NCBI GenBank assembly: GCA_017473865.1
Contig: JAFUJB010000008.1
Span: 1-54,427, forward strand
Direction of reading: 5' to 3'
Length of the DNA stretch: 54,427 nt
Source of the DNA: Clostridia bacterium
Lineage (GTDB): Bacteria; Bacillota; Clostridia; Oscillospirales; CAG-272
Part shown: positions 7,969 through 16,595 of the stretch, piece by piece
Numbering within the stretch: position 1 is the first letter of the stretch
Layout: every line of letters starts with the position of its first letter
The notes under the pieces: model-generated
Database searches by the model: none
What the model was told of the DNA's origin: nothing
What the model saw: the letters and a program-made list of their open reading frames with translations, nothing else
Program-made: the position numbers and the translations under genes

Positions 7969-8244
7969 ATGTATTTACAACTCATTTTTGACAGATTACC
8001 GATTCATCCTGCATATAAATTGTTATTTATGCTTGTTTTTGTTTTTTTTGTTGTTTCTGTGGCAACTATTATTTCTAAAATAATAATATCAAAGCACACT
8101 TACACTTGTACTGAGTGTGGATATAAATTCAAGGTGAAGTGGTATTGGGGTGCTAGTTTAGGACCTCATGGGAACAACGAACGATATCTTAAATGTCCAA
8201 AGTGTAAAAAAGGCACGTGGTGCATTATTGATAAGGAAAATTAA
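7969..8244 (+). CDS. Small membrane protein with C-terminal zinc ribbon
   Basis: The 91-residue frame has one hydrophobic helix (about residues 17-42) and then a zinc ribbon made of CTECGYKF and CPKCKKGTW. I do not recognise a named family; small TM-plus-ribbon proteins are common in Clostridia and usually uncharacterised. ATG 7969 has no clear ribosome site and lies in the same frame as, and 36 bases after, the stop of the truncated deacetylase copy, so the true start is uncertain. The gene sits between two copies of a duplicated sequence, which suggests it arrived with, or was caught in, the rearrangement. Confidence 0.55.
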   Translation: MYLQLIFDRLPIHPAYKLLFMLVFVFFVVSVATIISKIIISKHTYTCTECGYKFKVKWYWGASLGPHGNNERYLKCPKCKKGTWCIIDKEN

Positions 8245-8332
8245 AAAGCAATATTTTGTGTATTTGCAATTATGTAGGTTTTTGCTCGGCGTTGAGCTTG
8301 ATACAGACAATACAAATTGTGCTTGATAATAT

Positions 8333-8573
8333 AAAAGAGGTGTTTTTATGATTAGCTTCGATATATTCGGAGACGGAAAGAAAAAATGTGTAACGATGAG
8401 TTTTGATGACGGACACGTATACGACAGAAAGCTCGTTGAAGTGTTCAATAAGTATGGAATAAAAGGTACTTTCCATCTTAACTCAAAGCAGTTTGGCAAT
8501 AAGCCGGTGTCTACCGGCAGAGCAAGACTTCCCAAAGATGAGGTTAAAGAGCTTTACAAGGGGCACGAGATTT
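8333..8573 (+). repeat. Intact-copy half of the deacetylase direct repeat
   Basis: This segment (ribosome site plus first 226 bases of the gene) is repeated at 7666-7906, 667 bases away. Weaker similarity extends upstream in both copies (TAGGTTTT and TTTGATACAG-like stretches), so the duplicated unit included the promoter region. Confidence 0.85.
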
Positions 8574-9157
8574 CGTGTCACGGAACCGTTCACTATACGT
8601 TGACACACTTGCCTTTACAGAATATGGCTTTTGATACTCTTGAAGACAGACGCAATCTTGAAGAGATATGCGGATATGCCGTAAGAGGTATGTCATACCC
8701 TAACGGCGATTACGACAGTAGAACGATTGAAGTGCTCCGTGCGTGCGGTATTGAATATTGCAGAACTATCAAATCAAACGGAAGTGTATGGTTGCCCGAC
8801 GATTTTCTCGAATGGCATCCTACCTGCCACTATTCAAAGGCTCTTGATATAGCGAAGAACTTCATTGTCCATAAAGGAAGCGGAAGAATGCTCTATATAT
8901 GGGGACACGGATTTGAGATAGAAGAGGGCAAATACGATTGGGACTACGTTGAAGAACTTTGCAAAACGCTTGCAGAGTACAAAGAAGATATCTGGTTTGC
9001 AACGAATATTGAGATAGTTGATTTTGTTAATGCCCAGAGAAACTTGAAAATAACCGTTGACAATAAGACTGTGTACAATCCGTCAGCCATTGACGTATGG
9101 GTGAGGGTTGACGGAGAACCGCTGTGCATTAAAGCGGGAGAAACGGTACACGTATAA
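8348..9157 (+). CDS. Polysaccharide deacetylase-family protein (intact copy)
   Basis: The 269-residue protein carries NodB-type motifs: SFDDG (D20, D21) and an HxxxH motif in CHGTVH (H78, H82), with a C-terminal ILE-type His likely in WGHGFE. The family removes acetyl groups from chitin, peptidoglycan or other N-acetylated glycans. There is no signal peptide: the protein begins with the barrel itself (MISFDIFGDGKKKCVTMSFD), so it is cytoplasmic or leaves by another route, and the substrate is unknown. AAAGAGGTG precedes ATG 8348. A strong terminator follows at 9188. The gene is monocistronic or trails the zinc-ribbon gene. Confidence 0.9.
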   Translation: MISFDIFGDGKKKCVTMSFDDGHVYDRKLVEVFNKYGIKGTFHLNSKQFGNKPVSTGRARLPKDEVKELYKGHEISCHGTVHYTLTHLPLQNMAFDTLEDRRNLEEICGYAVRGMSYPNGDYDSRTIEVLRACGIEYCRTIKSNGSVWLPDDFLEWHPTCHYSKALDIAKNFIVHKGSGRMLYIWGHGFEIEEGKYDWDYVEELCKTLAEYKEDIWFATNIEIVDFVNAQRNLKITVDNKTVYNPSAIDVWVRVDGEPLCIKAGETVHV

Positions 9158-9187
9158 AATATGCGGTAAGTTAATAGTTGTAAAACG

Positions 9188-9215
9188 AAAAGGAGCTTTT
9201 AAAAAAGCTCCTTTT
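9188..9215 (+). terminator. Terminator after the deacetylase gene
   Basis: The stem AAAAGGAGCTTTT/AAAAGCTCCTTTT-type inverted repeat lies 30 bases after the stop and ends in a T-rich tail. From here to the promoter at 9446 I see only AT-rich sequence with no gene. Confidence 0.8.
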
Positions 9216-9445
9216 GTGGTTTTTAGGGGGAGTATATAATATAATAAGGAAAGGTTTTATTAGAAAAAATAAACAATGTAAAAGATAAATAATATTTCTC
9301 TTTAAAAAATAGCTTGTTAAAGAAAATGGCGGGGATAATTGCTCATGTACCTGTGGCTTAAAAATATTAAAATCTATACCCTAAAAACTTTATGAATTTA
9401 ATTAGGAAATAAATGTATGTTTATATAAATAAAATGTGAACGAAG

Positions 9446-9474
9446 TTGGTATTATTCTTGTGCGGAATTATAAA
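9446..9474 (+). promoter_or_regulatory. Candidate promoter of the 580-residue surface protein
   Basis: TTGGTA (9446-9451), a 17-base spacer and TATAAA (9469-9474) lie about 105 bases before the start. The leader between holds an imperfect hairpin (GACAATT..AATTGTC, about 9504-9526). Other AT-rich hexamers nearby could serve instead. Confidence 0.45.
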
Positions 9475-9577
9475 TAAATATGATTGTGCTATTATGAGTT
9501 ATAGACAATTATATGAAAAAAATTGTCGATGGTTTTGTGAAAAAACTTAAAAAAATTTAAATTTTTGGAGGAAAAAG

Positions 9578-11320
9578 ATGATGAAAATCATGTCCAGAAG
9601 CAAAATTGCAATGATGGCAGTTTTGGTAGCGGTAATGATGGTAGTGTCCATGATGGCAGTATCAGCAGCACCGGTAGCAGATGCAGGAGTTGCAAACGAC
9701 AGCTATGCTGTAGAGTACACAGGTACAACAGCACAAGAAGCAGTGGATGCATTGACAAATGCGATGAAAGAAGTAGAAACCAGCGGTAAAGACGTTGAGT
9801 TTATTCTTAAGTCCGACATTACTCTTGCTCCCGAAGAAATCACAACGTTTGTAGTTGGTACAGACGCAACAAGCAAAGGCAAGCTTATCGTTAAGAGCGG
9901 TCTTGACGATGCAGGCGTTCCCAAGTTCGGTATTTATTTGGGTGGCAAGGCGATCCTTCACATCAAGGGTAACGTACAGTTCAAAGACGTTGTTCTCGCT
10001 AAGACTGCAACAGGTACAGCAGTAGGCGACTATAAGACTGCATCTTACGTCTTCGTAACAGAAGGTAAGGGTGTCTTTGGTGATGCTGCAGACACAACAA
10101 AGTACGGTAACGTTACTACTCTTGAACCCGTTGCAAGAGCTACAAGAGTTAACGTTGCAGGTTCTGACATTGAAGTATATTCTGGTTACTACATGGCAGT
10201 TACTTCAAACTGGGGCGGATCCGGTACAGACATTGAAAATCCCTCAATCGTAATTGGCGGTAATGCAGACGCAGAATACCTTGCAGGTAGAGGTTTCTTC
10301 TTGGGTGCAACTCCCAAAGTAACCGGTACATCCAACGTTGTTATTCAGGACGAAGCAAATATTTATAACATTGCAACAGCTGGTTACTTCAGACCTGAAG
10401 TTCCTGCCGGAGAAGAAGTAAACTACAGCGGTAATGCAAACCTCGAAATGAAGGGCGGTACAGTACAGGGCTTGTACGCTGTTGGTGCTGCACTTGAAAA
10501 CAGAGGAACAGCAAACTTTGCTGTTGATGAAAATACACATTCACAGTATAAGATAGACATCAAAGGCGGTACAATCAATGACGCTATAGCAATGTTCTAT
10601 TACAATAAGGTAATGAGCTTTAAGGGCGTTGACGTAACAATGAACTTTGGTAATGCAAATTACTTTGCATCCAGAGTTATCCTTGGTCCGCGTGTTAACC
10701 AGGCTAACGGTAGTATCAGCGTAACCGATTGTAAAGTAGTTGCAAACTTTGACGGAGCAATCGTTGATAGCGCATTCTACAGCGGTGCATTTATAGCCTT
10801 GGGAAAAGATAACGCAGAGACCGACGAAGTTGTTTTTGATATTCAGACAGAAGTTAACATTGGTGCAAATGCAGCTTCAACATTTAACGGAGAAGTTGTA
10901 TTTGGTACACAGTACGGCAGTGATAAAGTGTTCAGCGCAACACACAAGGGCAACACAGTAGTTAATATCACAGCAGTTAACTTTACTCAGGGTTCGTTCT
11001 ACGCAACAAGCTCTAATAAAGTTGTGCAGACAGGCAGAACACAGATTAAGTTTGCTAACGGCGACCTTACCGGCGCTGGAAACACAGAAGTTCCCGGTGG
11101 AACAACTGATACTCCCAGCGGCGACAATGGTACAACAGCACCTCCCGCAGGTACTAACGCACCTGCAAACAATGACGACGATTCTAAAGTTGACGTTGGC
11201 GGCGACAAAGACGGCGGCGACAACATGGGACTCATCATCGGCATCATTGCAGCTGTAGTAGTAGTTGCAGTAGTTGTTGTAGTTATCGTTATTGCTAAGA
11301 AGAAAAAAGCAAACAAATAA
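9578..11320 (+). CDS. Secreted surface protein with beta-helix-like body and C-terminal membrane tail
   Basis: TTGGAGG precedes two consecutive ATGs (9578, 9581); the second has the better spacing. The 580-residue protein has a signal peptide (hydrophobic stretch about residues 9-28, cut near AVSAAP). The long body is rich in Gly, Asn, Thr and Val with repeated short strands such as NLEMKGGTVQGLYAVG and KIDIKGGTINDAIAMFY, which suggests a right-handed parallel beta-helix. A Thr/Pro/Gly/Asp spacer (about 505-550) leads to NMGLIIGIIAA, a run of Val and a KKKKANK tail. No LPXTG is present, so the tail should hold the protein in the membrane. It resembles the protein at 15088 in plan and tail. 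Its role is unknown; adhesion or glycan binding is a guess. Base use fits high expression. Confidence 0.85.
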   Translation: MMKIMSRSKIAMMAVLVAVMMVVSMMAVSAAPVADAGVANDSYAVEYTGTTAQEAVDALTNAMKEVETSGKDVEFILKSDITLAPEEITTFVVGTDATSKGKLIVKSGLDDAGVPKFGIYLGGKAILHIKGNVQFKDVVLAKTATGTAVGDYKTASYVFVTEGKGVFGDAADTTKYGNVTTLEPVARATRVNVAGSDIEVYSGYYMAVTSNWGGSGTDIENPSIVIGGNADAEYLAGRGFFLGATPKVTGTSNVVIQDEANIYNIATAGYFRPEVPAGEEVNYSGNANLEMKGGTVQGLYAVGAALENRGTANFAVDENTHSQYKIDIKGGTINDAIAMFYYNKVMSFKGVDVTMNFGNANYFASRVILGPRVNQANGSISVTDCKVVANFDGAIVDSAFYSGAFIALGKDNAETDEVVFDIQTEVNIGANAASTFNGEVVFGTQYGSDKVFSATHKGNTVVNITAVNFTQGSFYATSSNKVVQTGRTQIKFANGDLTGAGNTEVPGGTTDTPSGDNGTTAPPAGTNAPANNDDDSKVDVGGDKDGGDNMGLIIGIIAAVVVVAVVVVVIVIAKKKKANK

Positions 11321-11340
11321 TTACATAAGTAATACATAGG

Positions 11341-11370
11341 CGCGCTTGCTTAACGCAAGCGCGTTTTTTT
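11341..11370 (+). terminator. Strong terminator of the 580-residue protein gene
   Basis: CGCGCTTGC/GCAAGCGCG is a perfect 9-bp stem with a five-base loop followed by seven T, 20 bases after the stop. Confidence 0.92.
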
Positions 11371-11390
11371 GTTTTCTGACGCTTTTTAAA

Positions 11391-11653
11391 AAACTTGGCA
11401 CCTACTTTCTTTTAAGGAAAGGCGGCAACGCCGCACGACCTATGGGTTTGCGGAGGCAATATTGCCTAATTGGTAGGGGGCGACGTCCTCGACGCCCCGT
11501 TCAAAGCGAAGCGGGGCAAAGAAGCCTTGCAACATGGGTTTGCGTAATCCGCAATGTGATTGCCCTACCGTTTTTTTTCGGGTCGTCGAGGGCGCCGACC
11601 CCTACCAAACTTACAGAACCCGTTATGAAAAGTTTTTGTGGTTTCAAAAGGGG
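11391..11653. repeat. Degenerate dispersed intergenic repeat
   Basis: The segment ACTTTCTTTTAAGGAAAG.GGCGGCAACGC and a following AAAGAAGCCTTGCAAC-like stretch recur at about 40274-40360. It also holds imperfect GC-rich palindromes (GACGTCCTCGACGCC, GTCGTCGAGGGCGCC). Open frames cross it only because stops are scarce in the repeat; none has a ribosome site or recognisable protein. Confidence 0.65.
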
Positions 11654-11890
11654 CTTTTTTCAAAAAGGCCGCCACGCGGCAGGGCGACACGGGAGAGTAA
11701 AGGCAGTGAGGTTTACGAAATTGTTATTGTTTTTACAGACCCAATGTATGAAGTTTTTGCCCCGCTTTTTTCAAAAAGGCCGCCACGCGGCAGGGCGACA
11801 CGGGAGAGTAAATGCAGTGAGGTTTACGAAATTGTTATTGTTTTTACAGACCCAATGTATGAAGTTTTTTGTCCCGCTTTTTTCAAAAAG
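11654..11890. repeat. 111-bp tandem repeat (two copies and a third start)
   Basis: Unit starts are at 11654, 11765 and 11877. Each unit begins CTTTTTTCAAAAAGGCCGCC and runs through CAGACCCAATGTATGAAGTT; the two full units differ at two or three bases. The CTTTTTTCAAAAAG centre is the same hairpin core seen in the dispersed element at 25677, 40421, 50510 and 50630. Confidence 0.9.
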
Positions 11891-11958
11891 CGGTAGGGGT
11901 TCGGTAGCGAAGCCCTCGACTGTCTGTGCCGTGGGCGTAAAACGCGCAAGCGTTTTTT

Positions 11959-12022
11959 TCTCGGCTCCCTCTTGCGTGAACCCCCAAAACTTACTGCGTG
12001 CGTTTCGGGGAACCCCTATACA
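11959..12022. repeat. 64-bp dispersed repeat, copy 1
   Basis: This segment (TTCTCGGCTCCCTCTTGCG to GAACCCCTATAC) matches 27680-27743 over 64 bases with about five substitutions. Both copies lie just after gene ends. Confidence 0.85.
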
Positions 12023-12080
12023 GTCCACCGGACTGTTATTCACTCCCTCGCTGACGCTTCGCTACCCCGTCAGGAGAGGG

Positions 12081-12149
12081 CAAGTGGTTACACTAGTAAA
12101 AAAGGCTCTCCCTACGGGTGAGCTCCCGCGATAGCGGATTAGAGGGCAA
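12081..12149. repeat. 69-bp dispersed repeat, copy 1
   Basis: The segment around AAAAAAGGCTCTCCCTACGG and CTCCCGCGATAGCGG matches 27982-28050 over 69 bases with about eight substitutions. It follows the 64-bp repeat in the same order and at a similar distance at both places, so the two belong to one composite element. Confidence 0.85.
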
Positions 12150-12193
12150 TTTAACATCTCTTAATTGGATTTGCTACACGGCAGGGTTGAAAA

Positions 12194-12226
12194 ACAAAAA
12201 AGGTGTACGGGAATGTCCCGTACACC
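12194..12226 (-). terminator. Terminator of the proS-rodA operon
   Basis: On the minus strand GGTGTACGGGA/TCCCGTACACC with a three-base loop is followed by six T, 13 bases after the rodA stop. Confidence 0.93.
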
Positions 12227-12238
12227 GTCTTGGCTTAT

Positions 12239-13363
12239 TTATGATGGTTCTCTTTCAAAGAAGTATTTGTTTTTATAGCGCGATATACTTAGCACGATGC
12301 CGAGGGATACGAATATGCTGAGCATTGACGAACCGCCATAGCTTACAAACGGAAGTGTAATGCCGATGATGGGTAATACTCCAAGCGTCATACCGATATT
12401 TTCTGCTGCTTGCGCAATAAGCATAGCGACTACTCCTGCACATATTGTAGCGCCGATATCTTTACGAGCGTTAAATGCAATCTTGGTAATTTTTATAATA
12501 AGAAAAAGCAACATTCCAAACAGAAAAATTGCGCCCAAAATTCCAAACTCTTCCGCAACTACAGCAAAAATCATATCCGTATGATTATAGGGGATAGTGG
12601 GAGAAATGTCAGCTTGCATATAACCTTTCCCAAAAAACGAACTGCTCATTATGGCATTTTTCGAAAGTATCTGCTGGTATCCGTACCCAAGCGGATCGAG
12701 CTCGGGATTAAAGCCGACCAATATACGTTGTTGCTGATACGGTTTCAAAAACTGCCAAAGATACGGGGCTGCCAGAACCGTTACTGCGCCTCCGCCAAGC
12801 AAATACCATATGCTAAGCCCTTGTGTATAACACATTATAATTGCGATAAACATAAACACCAGAGCAGAACCAAGGTCGCCTTGAAGCATAACAAGTCCTA
12901 TAATTACCCCTGCGTGAAGCAAAAGCAATAATACGTTCAATGGCTTGTTTACTTTCCCTTTGACTGAGTCGAGGTGTTTTGCAAAGGTTAGTATAAAAAG
13001 GACTTTCACAAATTCCGAGGGTTGAATGTTAAGCGACAGCCCCTCGAGCACTATCCAGTTCTGATTTCCCGAACCCGTACCGATAAGGAGGGTAAGTACA
13101 AGTAGACCAATCGACGTACAAAAGAGTACAATGCTTATTTTAGTGTTCAGAAAAATTTCGTAGTTTACAAAAGAGAGAATAAACATAAAACAAATACCGA
13201 GAAATACGGCGAAGGCTTGCTTTGTGACGTACGATCCGTCAGCGCCCTTTGTGGCGCTTGCCACCATCAAAACACCAAAAACTGACAATACTATTGCGAT
13301 GATCGCAGTAGCATAATCTGTCGATGTTTTGTTTTTGCCGAGCATTTTTCGGTATTTGAACAT
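12239..13363 (-). CDS. rodA: SEDS-family peptidoglycan polymerase, RodA type
   Basis: The 374-residue polytopic protein has about ten membrane segments and SEDS signatures: QPSEFVKVLFIL, MLQGDLGSALVF, FNPELDPLGYGYQ, and ILPIIGITLPFVSYGGSSML-type C-terminal motif (here GVLPIIGITLPFVSYGG). RodA polymerises lipid II into glycan strands along the lateral wall, working with a class B penicillin-binding protein. FtsW and SpoVE share the fold; RodA is preferred on the QPSE and GYG context but the distinction is not certain. It lies 22 bases downstream of proS on the same strand and shares its terminator, so it is read as the second gene of that transcript. Confidence 0.88.
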   Translation of the reverse strand: MFKYRKMLGKNKTSTDYATAIIAIVLSVFGVLMVASATKGADGSYVTKQAFAVFLGICFMFILSFVNYEIFLNTKISIVLFCTSIGLLVLTLLIGTGSGNQNWIVLEGLSLNIQPSEFVKVLFILTFAKHLDSVKGKVNKPLNVLLLLLHAGVIIGLVMLQGDLGSALVFMFIAIIMCYTQGLSIWYLLGGGAVTVLAAPYLWQFLKPYQQQRILVGFNPELDPLGYGYQQILSKNAIMSSSFFGKGYMQADISPTIPYNHTDMIFAVVAEEFGILGAIFLFGMLLFLIIKITKIAFNARKDIGATICAGVVAMLIAQAAENIGMTLGVLPIIGITLPFVSYGGSSMLSIFVSLGIVLSISRYKNKYFFEREPS

Positions 13364-13385
13364 AGTTATTACCTTTTTTTAAAAA

Positions 13386-14825
13386 TTAATATGCTTTGCC
13401 CCAGTATACCATATACTTAGCTTTTTTGCCGCAGCATACGCAGGTATCGTGAAAGTTTTCCTGTTCCATGGGGATACATCTTGAGCCTACGCCCGTCATT
13501 TCTTTGACCTTGTCTTCACATTCTTCGTCGCCGCACCACATAGCTTTTACGAATCCATCGCCGTTTTCTGCAAGTTTTGCATTAATTTCGTCAATTGAAG
13601 TGCAAGTGTAAGTATGCTTTTCGCGGTTTTCGAGTGCTTTATTGTAGATGCCGTCGCGAACTATTTGCAGCTTTTCAGCAACCTCTGCTTCAAGGTTGTC
13701 AAGAGAAACGATATATTTCTGTCTGTCGTGTCTCGTAACGAGTACGCACTGGTTATTTTCAATATCACGGGGTCCGATTTCAAGACGAACGGGAACTCCC
13801 TTCATTTCATATTCGGAGAACTTCCAACCGGCAGAGTTATCGGTATCGTCGAGTTTTACTCTGAACTGTTTTGCAAGTCTGTCGCGAAGCTCTGCCGATT
13901 TTTCGAGTACGCCCTCTTTATGCTGAGCTATCGGAATAATTACTGTCTGAATGGGAGCAACTGCAGGGGGGAGAACAAGTCCGGAGTCGTCGCCGTGGGT
14001 CATAATGATAGCGCCGATAAGTCTTGTGGTAACGCCCCACGAAGTCTGGTGAGGATATACCTTCTTGTTTTCCTTATCAGTGTACATTATATCAAAAGCT
14101 TTTGCAAATCCGTCGCCAAAATAGTGCGAGGTACCTGCCTGCAAAGCCTTGCCGTCGTGCATAAGAGCTTCAATAGCGTACGTTGATTCTGCACCTGCAA
14201 ATTTGTCGCTCTCTGTTTTCTTACCCTTGACAACGGGCATAGCAAGATATTCTTCGCAGAATTTTGCATATACGTTGAGCATCTGTTCGGTTTCGGCAAT
14301 TGCTTCTTCCGCTGTAGCGTGGATGGTATGTCCTTCCTGCCATAAAAATTCTCTTGAACGGAGGAAAGGACGGGTGGTCTTTTCCCATCTTACAACGCTT
14401 ACCCACTGGTTATAGAGCTTAGGAAGGTCTCTGTATGAGTGAATAATGTTTGCATAGTGTTCACAGAAAAGGGTTTCGGACGTAGGACGTACGCAGAGTC
14501 TTTCTTCAAGCTGTTCTTTTCCACCGTGAGTAACCCACGCAACCTCGGGAGCAAAGCCTTCAACGTGGTCTTTTTCCTTGTTAAGCAAACTTTCGGGGAT
14601 GAACATAGGCATACATACGTTTTCGTGTCCGAGCTCTTTGAACATAGTGTCAAGAATTCTTTGCATATGTTCCCATATAGCATAGCCGTAAGGTCGAATT
14701 ACCATACAGCCTTTTACGCTTGTATATTCGATAAGCTCCGCCTTTTTACATATATCGGTGTACCACTGGGCGAAGTCAACGTCCATAGAGGTTATATCCT
14801 CTACCATTTTCTTGTCTTTAGCCAT
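13386..14825 (-). CDS. proS: Prolyl-tRNA synthetase (short archaeal/eukaryotic type)
   Basis: At 479 residues it is the short ProRS form without the bacterial editing insertion. Class II motifs are visible: [43 protein letters not shown] and the anticodon-binding region ([16 protein letters not shown]). The C-terminal zinc-type domain retains CGDEEC and [18 protein letters not shown], ending in the Tyr typical of this form. The enzyme charges tRNA-Pro in the cytoplasm. A sigma-A promoter lies at 14867-14895; I see no T-box in the 40-base leader. It heads a two-gene unit with rodA. Confidence 0.96.
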   Translation of the reverse strand: MAKDKKMVEDITSMDVDFAQWYTDICKKAELIEYTSVKGCMVIRPYGYAIWEHMQRILDTMFKELGHENVCMPMFIPESLLNKEKDHVEGFAPEVAWVTHGGKEQLEERLCVRPTSETLFCEHYANIIHSYRDLPKLYNQWVSVVRWEKTTRPFLRSREFLWQEGHTIHATAEEAIAETEQMLNVYAKFCEEYLAMPVVKGKKTESDKFAGAESTYAIEALMHDGKALQAGTSHYFGDGFAKAFDIMYTDKENKKVYPHQTSWGVTTRLIGAIIMTHGDDSGLVLPPAVAPIQTVIIPIAQHKEGVLEKSAELRDRLAKQFRVKLDDTDNSAGWKFSEYEMKGVPVRLEIGPRDIENNQCVLVTRHDRQKYIVSLDNLEAEVAEKLQIVRDGIYNKALENREKHTYTCTSIDEINAKLAENGDGFVKAMWCGDEECEDKVKEMTGVGSRCIPMEQENFHDTCVCCGKKAKYMVYWGKAY

Positions 14826-14866
14826 TTTATCAAACCTCTTAATGAAATAATATTTCTATCCTTATT

Positions 14867-14895
14867 ATTATGCACCAACAAAAAGCGATTGTCAA
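14867..14895 (-). promoter_or_regulatory. Sigma-A promoter of proS-rodA
   Basis: On the minus strand TTGACA (14890-14895), a 17-base spacer and CATAAT (14867-14872) lie 42 bases before the proS start. Confidence 0.7.
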
Positions 14896-14986
14896 GTAAA
14901 ATCAAAAAATATAAGAATATGAGAAAATAGGGGACTATGAATATTTAACAAATTTATTTATTAACAATTTGGATAAAATCAGGCTA

Positions 14987-15015
14987 TTGACAAAACCCCT
15001 TTTTTCGTGTAAAAT
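14987..15015 (+). promoter_or_regulatory. Sigma-A promoter of the 487-residue surface protein
   Basis: TTGACA (14987-14992), a 17-base spacer and TAAAAT (15010-15015). The leader of about 65 bases contains a hairpin (CGAGTGTG/CACATTCG) near its 5' end, which could stabilise the message. Confidence 0.82.
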
Positions 15016-15087
15016 GCTCATACTAGCGAGTGTGTGTGCACATTCGTATTTTTATGATATTGCACAACTACATAAAGGAGAAAAACT

Positions 15088-16551
15088 ATGAAAACTTTTG
15101 CAAAAATTTTTGTTGTAGCGCTTGTCGTTGCATTGTTTGCATCCATTTTCTCGATTACATCTTCGGCATCTACTTCTGTTGATCCGATGACGCTTAAACC
15201 CGGCAGTGATCGAGTAGTATTTATTATGGATGCCCCTGAAAACGGAATTCTTCCCGGAAACGGTACGGGAGACGACCCTCAAAACCCCCTCCAAGCTGTC
15301 GATCACGATAAGTTTTTTGAGAACGACGAATTTCCGAGATATTACTATCAGACAGAGTTGTATCAGGCAACTGAAATGCTCCAGGAAACAGGCGGTACAA
15401 TAGTAATTATGGGTCCTGTTTTAATCGGAAGAAATGAAACTTACGGAAACTCCGAAACAACACAGGAATTTTTAACAGCTGAGTTTAAGACGAACACGAT
15501 TAAGTTTACATCCGTATATAACGGCGTTGACTACCGTAAAACAAATGGTGCTAAGCTCATACTTTCTTCCCCTGCAGTTATGGGTATTCAAGGTCAATCG
15601 ATCTGGGAAAATATTGACATTGTAACAGACGGCGAAGATCGTCTTATCGCATTCCACTATTGGTCTACCCTTATCGGTGAAGGCGTAAAGAATTATCCTA
15701 AGGATGATTTGCTCGAAGGCATTAACACCCACCACGTTTCGATTACAGCAGGCCACAGACATAGAGGTGGTGACAACCTTGTTACAAATCTTGTTGTTCA
15801 GTCTGGTAGCTACAATAACATCTCAGCAGGTATGTGGGGTGTTAACACCGCACGTCCTCTTAAGGAAGAGGGTAAGCCTTCATCCGGTTATTTGTACACA
15901 AATAATATGGATGGCAAGTCAGTAACAAACATTACTCTTGAAGGTACAACGACGGTTTACGGCTCAATTGTCGGTACAACATACAAGAATGCAGAATATT
16001 CGGGTAAAGTAAATATTACGATCAACGACGGTACATACAAGTGCGACGTTTACGGCATAGGCGCTTCCGGCATGCTCAACAGAGACGGTGTCTTGATGCT
16101 CCGAATCAACGGCGGTGATTTCACAAAAGCTTGGTCGATCGAATCCGTTAAGCCTGAATATAGTAATAATCTTCCTTACCTGAGAGTTATTGATTTCAGC
16201 GGCTGGAAGGGTGAAAAGGCGGCTCTTGCAAAAGCGTACAGCCTTGCGAAAAAATCAGAAACAGAATTTACGTCTATTAAACTTCCTTCAGGCGTAACTG
16301 AAGCAGAGCTTGAGCAGCTTGCTGCCCAGACAACACCCGCAACCCAGGGAAGCACAAATTCTTCCGGCGGAAATAAAAAACCCATAAAAGACTTCAACGA
16401 CTATCTGAATGATGCTAAAGATAATAACGACGAAAACAAAGGCGGTAACTTAGGACTTATCATCGGCATTGTTGCAGGTGTAGTAGTTTTGGTAGCAGTT
16501 GTTGTGGTTGTAGTTGTCGTACTCGGCAAGAAGAAAAAGACAAACGAATAA
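15088..16551 (+). CDS. Secreted surface protein with C-terminal membrane tail, second of its kind
   Basis: AAAGGAG precedes ATG 15088. The 487-residue protein has a signal peptide (about residues 1-28, ending SSAS). The body carries Gly/Asn-rich strand repeats (NITLEGTTTVYGSIVGTTY, NITINDGTYKCDVYGIG, LRINGGDF) suggesting a beta-helix, then a Thr/Ser/Asn-rich and acidic spacer, then NLGLIIGIVAG, a Val-rich helix and a KKKKTNE tail. The tail is close to that of the protein at 9578, while the bodies share only the repeat style. The two are probably diverged paralogues. Function is unknown; an extracellular binding role is a guess. Confidence 0.85.
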   Translation: MKTFAKIFVVALVVALFASIFSITSSASTSVDPMTLKPGSDRVVFIMDAPENGILPGNGTGDDPQNPLQAVDHDKFFENDEFPRYYYQTELYQATEMLQETGGTIVIMGPVLIGRNETYGNSETTQEFLTAEFKTNTIKFTSVYNGVDYRKTNGAKLILSSPAVMGIQGQSIWENIDIVTDGEDRLIAFHYWSTLIGEGVKNYPKDDLLEGINTHHVSITAGHRHRGGDNLVTNLVVQSGSYNNISAGMWGVNTARPLKEEGKPSSGYLYTNNMDGKSVTNITLEGTTTVYGSIVGTTYKNAEYSGKVNITINDGTYKCDVYGIGASGMLNRDGVLMLRINGGDFTKAWSIESVKPEYSNNLPYLRVIDFSGWKGEKAALAKAYSLAKKSETEFTSIKLPSGVTEAELEQLAAQTTPATQGSTNSSGGNKKPIKDFNDYLNDAKDNNDENKGGNLGLIIGIVAGVVVLVAVVVVVVVVLGKKKKTNE

Positions 16552-16561
16552 TTGATAATAT

Positions 16562-16595
16562 AAAAAGTACACGGATTTTGACCGTGTACTTTTTT
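16562..16595. terminator. Bidirectional terminator between the surface protein gene and queH
   Basis: AAAAAGTACACGG/CCGTGTACTTTTT with a seven-base loop has T tracts on both strands and serves two convergent genes. It overlaps the last codons of queH. Confidence 0.88.

Noticed and set aside
11654-11890. Possible CRISPR array
   Set aside because: Only two full units, 111 bases long, without short repeats and unique spacers, and no cas genes nearby.
11346-12134. Open frame of 262 codons after the 580-residue surface protein
   Set aside because: It runs through dispersed and tandem repeats, repeats itself in step with the 111-base unit, and has no ribosome site or family pattern.
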